DNA from: Actibacterium pelagium | GTDB lineage: Bacteria; Pseudomonadota; Alphaproteobacteria; Rhodobacterales; Rhodobacteraceae | DNA length: 64,000 nt | Reading direction: 5' to 3' | NCBI RefSeq assembly: GCF_002285415.1 | Contig: NZ_NSBU01000007.1 | Location: 2,501 to 66,500, forward strand | In this document: positions 54,918 to 61,098 of the stretch, piece after piece | Position numbering within the stretch: the first letter of the stretch is position 1 | Layout: the number at the start of each line of letters is the position of its first letter | The notes under the pieces: model-generated | What the model was told of the DNA's origin: nothing | What the model saw: the letters and a program-made list of their open reading frames with translations, nothing else | The model's database searches: none | Translations under genes and position numbers: made by a program

Positions 54918-56873
54918 TCAAGCCGCCTCACCCGGCAACCAGACAGTGAATTCCGCGCCACCTTCGGGCCTGTTCCTAACCGAGATCAAGCCGCCCGCTT
55001 TTTGGATAATGGTCTGGCTGATCGATAGGCCCAGGCCCGTACCTTCGGCGGACTTTGTCGTGAGAAACGGGTCAAAAACGGAATTCAGATGTTCTTCTGG
55101 AATGCCGGGGCCGGTGTCCGCGACCGTTAAGCCGAACCCACTCTCGCCAGAGCGCGCTTCGTCGAAGGTCGAGATCGACAAGGTGCCTTTGTTGCCCATG
55201 GCCTGTACCGCGTTGATCAGCAGGTTGATGACCACTTGTTGGAATTCACCCGGATCGATCCGGACCCGGGCAGTCCCCTGAAAGTCGCGCGTGACGTCGA
55301 TATCTTGTTTTGAATACTGGTGGCTGACCAGCACCAAGCTGTCATTGACCAATGGAGTCGGGTCGATGCTTTCGGTGAAATCGCCAAACTCGCCGGGGCG
55401 GGCGAATTGAAGAAGCTTGCCAACAATACCGCCGATGCGAACGATCTGCCGGTCAATCAGGTTCAACTCTGTCTCGACCGGTTTGCTTTGCTCGCCCAAA
55501 GACTGCCGGATCACGTCGACATTGCCCTGAATTACGGCGACCGGGTTGTTGATCTCATGGGCGACGCCTGCTGTGATTTCACCAATCGAAGCCAGCTTTT
55601 CGGACATGACGAGCTGCTGGAATGTGTCTTCTAGCTTCTTGTTGGCTTCGTGCAATTCCGCTGTGCGACGGTCCACGCGTTCTTCCAGTTCTGTCGCCCA
55701 CGATCGCAGTGCCCGGTCACGCTCTTGCACCTGATCCAGAAGCTCGTCCAAGTGCGTCGCGACCTGACCGATTTCGTCTTTCGATCCGACATTGCCAATT
55801 CGGGCGTCCAAATTGCCTGCTTCGACTTTCGACATGGTCTGGGTCATGCGTTCAAGTGGCGAGAAGATACCTTTTGCCAAAAACAAAAACAGGGGGGCGG
55901 ACAAGGCCACAACGGCTGCAAATGCTGCCAGCACGGCGAAGTAAGCAGCGCTTTTTGCGGCTTTAAACGGAGATTCCAGAAAGCCTACGTACAGCATTCC
56001 GACCCGCTTGCCGAAACTGTCAGTGATCGGAAGGTAGCCGGAAATATACCAATCATTCACTACGAAGGCGCGGTTCAGCCAGGTTCGGCCTTCGTCAAGA
56101 ACGGCTTGACGAACAACTGCGGAAACGCGCGTTCCCAAGGCGCGGACATCTTCAAACAATCGCACATTTGTCGAAACGCGGACGTCTTCAAGGAAAAGGG
56201 TCGCCGTACCCTGCCTGTTGGGGGTTCCATCTTCCTCGCTTTGATAGACGAGTGCGTTGATCGTATCGATAAATTGAAGGTTTCTATTCAACAGGATGCC
56301 ACCGACAAGGACCCCTTCGTTCCCTTCGATAGCAACTGGGGCCGCACTGTGCACAACCATTCCACGGTCTTCGACTGTTCTGTCCGTTGGAACAGCGGCT
56401 TCCGTTGCAATCAGGGAAAGCCGCGCTTGATCTTCCAATGCTGGTGATAAAGCTCGAAGATCAGCCGCTGACAGGATATCGATCCGGGTTTCCAAATTGC
56501 CAGAGACCGCATTCGCGATCACCGGCCAACGGGTTGAAGCATCGACGGCGTCGTTTTGAGGCAAGAAATAAAGGAAATCGAGCGAAAGCCGGCTTCTGGC
56601 ATTTTCCAGATAAGCCGTCACGCTGGCGTCACCCTGTTGCGTTGCCTCAAGGAAAGACGTGGATTCAGAAACGGCCAGCAGGCCCGCCCCGGTGCCCGCC
56701 AAAATCTGCCCAAGGTATTGTTCGGCAATGCGCAGGTCACTGTCGACCTTGGCAATCAAAACGTTGTCATAATCCGAGTTCCACCGAGTCATCGCCAAGA
56801 CCAGCAGCAGCGGCATCAACACGACGAGCGGCAGGAGGGCGAGAACCAGAATGCGGAGGCGGACTGACTTCAA
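54918..56873 (-). CDS. membrane sensor histidine kinase of the FDH locus
   Basis: About 651 residues from a TTG at 56873 that overlaps the upstream stop (TTGA) and follows ggatggag; a GTG 30 bases upstream is the alternative. TM1 (LRILVLALLPLVVLMPLLLV), a large periplasmic region of about 270 residues ending WYISGYLPITDSFGKRVGML (Cache-like), TM2 near 310, HAMP, coiled coil, then HisKA (GVAHEINNPVAVIQG) and HATPase (VVINLLINAVQAMG; GTGLGLSI). Its stop lies six bases from the converging regulator gene's stop, so the two form a cognate pair. The signal is periplasmic, perhaps formate or another small acid. Confidence 0.88.
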   Translation of the reverse strand: MKSVRLRILVLALLPLVVLMPLLLVLAMTRWNSDYDNVLIAKVDSDLRIAEQYLGQILAGTGAGLLAVSESTSFLEATQQGDASVTAYLENARSRLSLDFLYFLPQNDAVDASTRWPVIANAVSGNLETRIDILSAADLRALSPALEDQARLSLIATEAAVPTDRTVEDRGMVVHSAAPVAIEGNEGVLVGGILLNRNLQFIDTINALVYQSEEDGTPNRQGTATLFLEDVRVSTNVRLFEDVRALGTRVSAVVRQAVLDEGRTWLNRAFVVNDWYISGYLPITDSFGKRVGMLYVGFLESPFKAAKSAAYFAVLAAFAAVVALSAPLFLFLAKGIFSPLERMTQTMSKVEAGNLDARIGNVGSKDEIGQVATHLDELLDQVQERDRALRSWATELEERVDRRTAELHEANKKLEDTFQQLVMSEKLASIGEITAGVAHEINNPVAVIQGNVDVIRQSLGEQSKPVETELNLIDRQIVRIGGIVGKLLQFARPGEFGDFTESIDPTPLVNDSLVLVSHQYSKQDIDVTRDFQGTARVRIDPGEFQQVVINLLINAVQAMGNKGTLSISTFDEARSGESGFGLTVADTGPGIPEEHLNSVFDPFLTTKSAEGTGLGLSISQTIIQKAGGLISVRNRPEGGAEFTVWLPGEAA

Positions 56874-57379
56874 AATGTCTCCATCCGTTGCGCATCGAAC
56901 CAAGCATTGATGGCCGAAGGTTCGGCTTTGATCTCTTCCGCGAGGTCGCCGGTAAAGCTGGTGAAGACCTCAAGATAAGAAGGGCGGATCGCGGTTAGGA
57001 CCGGCACGCCAAGTGTCATCGCTTCGCCGATCAGTTGGCGAAAGCCTCCACCTTCCATTTCCTGCTTCCCGAATTTGTTTACAATCAGCAGATCTGTGTC
57101 ATCAGAAAGCTGTGCGGAAGCAAACCCAACGGCGCGTTCCAGCGCGTCAGGGTCCAGCCGACACCCGGTCGCACCCGGCCCCAAATTTTGACTGATCGTG
57201 ATCGGGTCTGAATGGCCGAAGATGCGCAGTACCATATCACATGCCGTGACTTCATCACCGCCAATGTTTTCCTGCACGGCACCCGCGACATTCAGGCCGT
57301 CTTTGCGAAAGCGATCTGCCATTTGAAACAGCAATTTGTCGCTGGCTCCGCGCGCATCGTCCGAGATATAGCCCAGCAT
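56870..57379 (-). CDS. DUF2478 protein (P-loop-like, molybdenum-linked)
   Basis: 169 residues from the ATG at 57379, after aaaagga; an earlier start at 57403 is possible. N-terminal LGYISDDARGASDKLLFQMA and TDLLIVNKFGKQEMEGGGFR are the DUF2478 marks. The family resembles NTP-binding proteins and sits with molybdate transport or molybdoenzyme genes. No classical Walker A. It is divergent from fdhD and cotranscribed with the sensor kinase, joined by a TTGA overlap. Function unknown. Confidence 0.85.
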   Translation of the reverse strand: MLGYISDDARGASDKLLFQMADRFRKDGLNVAGAVQENIGGDEVTACDMVLRIFGHSDPITISQNLGPGATGCRLDPDALERAVGFASAQLSDDTDLLIVNKFGKQEMEGGGFRQLIGEAMTLGVPVLTAIRPSYLEVFTSFTGDLAEEIKAEPSAINAWFDAQRMETF

Positions 57380-57456
57380 GGAAATCCTTTTTATTCCGCA
57401 CACTTGTCATTGCTTTTCAATGTCTACATTATCCTTATTGAAAAGGAAAATAAACG

Positions 57457-58329
57457 ATGTTGCGACGCCCAATCCTTGTACCGGATCCGACGGATTCCAG
57501 CCTGACGAGGCCTGTTATGGGCACGGACCATACGGGCGCCAAAACCGAGATCCGCGTGGTCGAAGAGCGTCCGTTGACGATCTTTCTGAACAGTCAGGAA
57601 ATCGTGACGGCGATGACGATCGGGGATTATCCTGAGTATCTGGCTCTGGGCTTTTTGCGCAATCAAGGCATGCTGCTTTCTGACGATATTGTCACGGGTG
57701 TCGACTTTGATGAAGAACTGGAAACCATCGTCGTCAGAACAGAGCGTGAGACCTCTTATGAAGAGAAGGTTAAGAAGAAAACCCGCACCTCTGGCTGCGC
57801 TGTCGGTACCGTCTTTGGCGACATGATGGAGGGGCTAGAGGGTCTGACCCTGCCGCAGGCCGAGCTTCGGACAAGCTGGCTTTATTCTCTCTCCAAAACG
57901 ATCAACACCATGCCGTCGCTTTATCTGGAAGCCGGTGCCATTCACGGCACCGTTCTGTGCCGCGAAGACCAGCCATTGGTCTATATGGAGGACGTCGGGC
58001 GCCACAACGCCGTTGATAAGATCGCCGGCTGGCTGTTCCGCCATCAGGAAGAAACCGAAGACAAGATCCTCTACACGACGGGGCGGTTGACCTCGGAGAT
58101 GGTGATCAAGACGGCGCAGATGGGCATACCCGTGCTTGCTTCGCGTTCTGGGTTTACCGCTTGGGGTGTCGAAATCGCCCGTCAGGTCGGCCTGACCTTG
58201 GTTGGGCGCCTGCGTGGGCAACGGTTCGTATGCCTGTCGGGTGAGGATCGTTTGATTTTCGATGCTGACGTGACATCGGTGCCCAAAGAAGACCGCAAGC
58301 ACCGGCGAAAGAGTGCCTTGCATGACTGA
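57457..58329 (+). CDS. fdhD: FdhD sulfurtransferase for formate dehydrogenase
   Basis: 290 residues. Conserved segments are MTIGDYPEYLALGFLRNQGM, YMEDVGRHNAVDKIAGWLFR and KTAQMGIPVLASRSGFTAWG. The active-site loop reads TRTSGCAVGTVFGD: the first Cys of the usual CxxC is kept, but the second is absent, as in some other FdhD proteins. FdhD passes sulfur from a cysteine desulfurase to the bis-MGD cofactor before it is inserted in FDH. First gene of the fdhD-mobA-mobB-moeA operon, start at ATG 57457 after aaaggaaaa. Confidence 0.93.
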   Translation: MLRRPILVPDPTDSSLTRPVMGTDHTGAKTEIRVVEERPLTIFLNSQEIVTAMTIGDYPEYLALGFLRNQGMLLSDDIVTGVDFDEELETIVVRTERETSYEEKVKKKTRTSGCAVGTVFGDMMEGLEGLTLPQAELRTSWLYSLSKTINTMPSLYLEAGAIHGTVLCREDQPLVYMEDVGRHNAVDKIAGWLFRHQEETEDKILYTTGRLTSEMVIKTAQMGIPVLASRSGFTAWGVEIARQVGLTLVGRLRGQRFVCLSGEDRLIFDADVTSVPKEDRKHRRKSALHD

Positions 58330-58942
58330 GAGTATTCCGGGTGTCATTCTGGCCGGAGGTCTTGCCACCCGAATGGGCGGCGGGGACAAGGGCCTGCGCG
58401 AAGTGGCGGGTGAACGGCTTATCGACCAGGTCATTTCACGCCTGTCGGCGCAATGCGGCCCATTGGCATTGAACGCGAATGGGGACCCCGCACGTTTCGA
58501 CGATCTGGGATTGCCGGTTCTGCCAGACAGCATTTCGGACTTTCCCGGACCGCTGGCTGGTGTGCTGGCCGGATTGGATTGGGCCAGCGAAATTGGGGCC
58601 ACGCATATCGTGTCCGCGGCAGCAGACACGCCATTCTTCCCAGAAGACCTCGTTTCTCGCCTGTGGGAGGCGCGCGGCGAAGAAGGGATTTGTCTTGCGG
58701 CATCGGTCGGGAAGGGTGGACGGGTGTTTCGACAACCAACATTCGGACTGTGGCCAGTCGCTCTGCGCGATGATCTAAGGCAGGCATTGGAAGGCGGATT
58801 GCGCAAGGTTGTCTTGTGGACAGATGCACACCACGCAGGACAAGCGGTGTTTGAAAGTACGCCGTTCGACCCGTTCTTTAACATCAACACACCAGACGAC
58901 ATAGATGAAGCAAAACGCTTGATCTCCGGGGAAGTCAAATGA
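58322..58942 (+). CDS. mobA: molybdenum cofactor guanylyltransferase MobA
   Basis: 206 residues from ATG 58322, overlapping fdhD by 8 bases. The nucleotide site GVILAGGLATRMGGGDKGLR is the MobA signature, followed by SDFPGPLAGVLAGLDWASEI and VSAAADTPFFPEDLVSRLWE. It attaches GMP to Mo-molybdopterin to form the (bis-)MGD cofactor needed by FDH. Overlaps mobB by 4 bases. Confidence 0.95.
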   Translation: MTESIPGVILAGGLATRMGGGDKGLREVAGERLIDQVISRLSAQCGPLALNANGDPARFDDLGLPVLPDSISDFPGPLAGVLAGLDWASEIGATHIVSAAADTPFFPEDLVSRLWEARGEEGICLAASVGKGGRVFRQPTFGLWPVALRDDLRQALEGGLRKVVLWTDAHHAGQAVFESTPFDPFFNINTPDDIDEAKRLISGEVK

Positions 58943-59433
58943 GGATATACGGTGTAACTGGCTGGAAAAACTCGGGAAAAACGGGTTTGGTAGAGCGTTT
59001 GGTTTCAGAGATTTCCGGTCGTGGCTTCACTGTTTCCACGATCAAGCACGCCCATCACGCGACCGAAATCGACCACCCTGGCCGCGATAGTTATCGCCAT
59101 CGAGAGGCCGGCGCGCGCGAAGTATTGGTGGCGTCACCCGTTCGTTGGGCGCTGATGCACGAGCTTAGGGATCAACCGGAACCTCCGATCGAAGAACTTT
59201 TGCAAAAGCTGAGCCCGGTCGATTTGATCCTTGTAGAAGGCTACAAACGAGAGGCGCACCCGAAGGTCGAAGCCCATCGGTCCGAAACGGGAAGGGGTTT
59301 GCTGGCCACGACAAACGAGACGATCAAGGCGATCGCCTCTGACAGTGCGGTTGAGGCAGATGGCTTGCCCGTTTTCGATCTGGATGACACCGCTTCGATC
59401 GCGGATTTCATCTTGGGTGAGGTGGGTCTGTAG
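58939..59433 (+). CDS. mobB: molybdopterin-guanine dinucleotide biosynthesis protein MobB
   Basis: 164 residues, a GTP-binding P-loop protein. Walker A VTGWKNSGKTGLVERLV at the N-terminus, TIKHAHHATEIDHPGRDSYR in switch I, and DLILVEGYKREAHPKVEAHR as the conserved C-terminal block. It supports MobA by delivering GTP. ATG overlaps the mobA stop (ATGA). Confidence 0.94.
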   Translation: MRIYGVTGWKNSGKTGLVERLVSEISGRGFTVSTIKHAHHATEIDHPGRDSYRHREAGAREVLVASPVRWALMHELRDQPEPPIEELLQKLSPVDLILVEGYKREAHPKVEAHRSETGRGLLATTNETIKAIASDSAVEADGLPVFDLDDTASIADFILGEVGL

Positions 59434-59475
59434 ACTGCTCAAAGGGCGTCGGTCGCAGAGTTGAAGGAACACGTG

Positions 59476-60744
59476 ATGAGCGAAACACCTTTGGTACCAC
59501 CGCGTTTGAAAAACGACTGTTTCGCCATGCCTCAGGGTGTCGATTGGGTGAAAGTCGACGAGGCCCTTGCCCGGCTTCGCGATATTCTGTCGCCCGTCAC
59601 AGAGGTTGAAACACTCCCAACCGCCGATGCCAGAGGGCGCGTGCTGGCCGAAGATTGCGTTGCGCGACGGTCCAACCCTCCGGCCGCGAATTCAGCGGTT
59701 GATGGGTATGGGTTTGCGCATGCGGCTACTGGCGACGGCGTACAGAATTTGCCGCTTGTCGATGGTCGTGCGGCGGCTGGCCAAGCCTACGCAGGCGAAG
59801 TTCCTGCGGGATCTGCGATCCGCATTCTGACCGGGGCGATCCTGCCGCCGGGGGTCGATACTGTGGTGTTAGAGGAAGACTGCGCGACAGATGGGAACCG
59901 GGTGGCCTTTGACGGGCCGATCAAACCCAATGCCAACACCCGAAAAGCAGGAGAGGACGTGGCGAAAGGTGAGGTTGCCTTGGAAAAGGGCCACGTCATT
60001 CGTCCCCCTGATATCGCGTTGCTGACGGCGTTGGGGATCGCGGAAGTGTATGTCTATCGGCCGTTGAGGGTCGGCGTGCTGTCCACCGGCGACGAGCTAT
60101 TGTCCGATCCGATGGCTGAAGGCGGGGCGGATAAGATTTATGATGCCAACCGCCCGATGTTGCTGTCACTGATTGAAAGCTGGGGGTTGGACGCTGTTGA
60201 CCTTGGCCATGCGCTGGATGACGAGGCCGCGATACGACAGCGGCTGGACGACGGGGCCGCGAAGGTGGACGTCATACTGACCTCGGGCGGGGCTTCGGCC
60301 GGTGACGAGGATCACGTCTCGCGCCTATTGAAGTCCACGGGCAGCTTGTCGAGTTGGCGCATCGCATTGAAACCGGGGCGCCCTCTGGCCTTGGCGCTTT
60401 GGCAAGGGGTTCCCGTTTTTGGCTTCCCCGGCAATCCGGTTGCGGCTTTCGTCTGCGCGCTGGTTTTCGCAAGGCCCGCGCTGTCGTTGCTTGGCGGAGC
60501 TGGATGGCGAGAGCCAACATCGTTTGTCGTGGCGGCAGCGTTTTCTAAAAACAAGAAGCCGGGGCGCCGCGAATATTTGCGGGCAAGGTTGAACAAAGAC
60601 GGTGCTGCGGAAGTCTTTCGGTCCGAAGGGTCTGGCCGAATTAGCGGGCTATCATGGGCTGAAGGCTTGGTGGAATTGCCAGACGAGGCCATCAACGTAA
60701 CCCCGGGCGTGCCGGTAAAATTTCTGCCGTATTCGGGGTTCTAA
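59476..60744 (+). CDS. moeA: molybdopterin molybdotransferase MoeA
   Basis: 422 residues from ATG 59476; an upstream TTG at 59461 is less likely. Conserved MoeA segments are ADARGRVLAEDCVARRSNPP, FANSAVDGYGF-like PAANSAVDGYGFA, VGVLSTGDELLSDPM and GLPGNP-like FGFPGNPVAAFVCALVFARP. It inserts molybdate or tungstate into adenylylated molybdopterin. It lies 42 bases after mobB and converges with tusA, with overlapping stop codons at 60741-60744. Confidence 0.94.
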   Translation: MSETPLVPPRLKNDCFAMPQGVDWVKVDEALARLRDILSPVTEVETLPTADARGRVLAEDCVARRSNPPAANSAVDGYGFAHAATGDGVQNLPLVDGRAAAGQAYAGEVPAGSAIRILTGAILPPGVDTVVLEEDCATDGNRVAFDGPIKPNANTRKAGEDVAKGEVALEKGHVIRPPDIALLTALGIAEVYVYRPLRVGVLSTGDELLSDPMAEGGADKIYDANRPMLLSLIESWGLDAVDLGHALDDEAAIRQRLDDGAAKVDVILTSGGASAGDEDHVSRLLKSTGSLSSWRIALKPGRPLALALWQGVPVFGFPGNPVAAFVCALVFARPALSLLGGAGWREPTSFVVAAAFSKNKKPGRREYLRARLNKDGAAEVFRSEGSGRISGLSWAEGLVELPDEAINVTPGVPVKFLPYSGF

Positions 60745-60971
60745 GCCGTCTTGCGAACTAGGAAGATCGTGTTTTCGCCGTCTTCTTCTGAACCAAGCAA
60801 TTCGTTCCCCGATTCCGCGCAGAAATGAGGGATGTCGATCAGGGCCGCGGGGTCGGTCGTCACAACACGCAGGATCGTCCCCGGTGCCATGGCTTTCAGC
60901 CTTTTACGGGCCTTAAGAACGGGTAGGGGGCACAGCAGCCCGATCGCGTCGATTTCGTCATCCCATGTCAT
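60741..60971 (-). CDS. tusA: TusA-family sulfur carrier
   Basis: 76 residues from ATG 60971; a longer frame upstream lacks a start signal. The TusA block DAIGLLCPLPVLKARKRLKA has the active Cys, followed by MAPGTILRVVTTDPAALIDI. It relays sulfur for molybdopterin or tRNA thiolation; in E. coli TusA also influences FDH maturation through FdhD. Its position opposite moeA fits a cofactor role here. Confidence 0.88.
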   Translation of the reverse strand: MTWDDEIDAIGLLCPLPVLKARKRLKAMAPGTILRVVTTDPAALIDIPHFCAESGNELLGSEEDGENTIFLVRKTA

Positions 60972-61098
60972 GTGAATTAAGTAGAAAGAGTGATCCTGCT
61001 TGTCCAGTCGGTTCCTGCGTGAAGCCCTTGTGGAGCAAGGTGAGAGGACGTTGGTCTTGAGGTTGCAGCCACCTCTCGTTTCGTGCGCGTTTGTCTGG

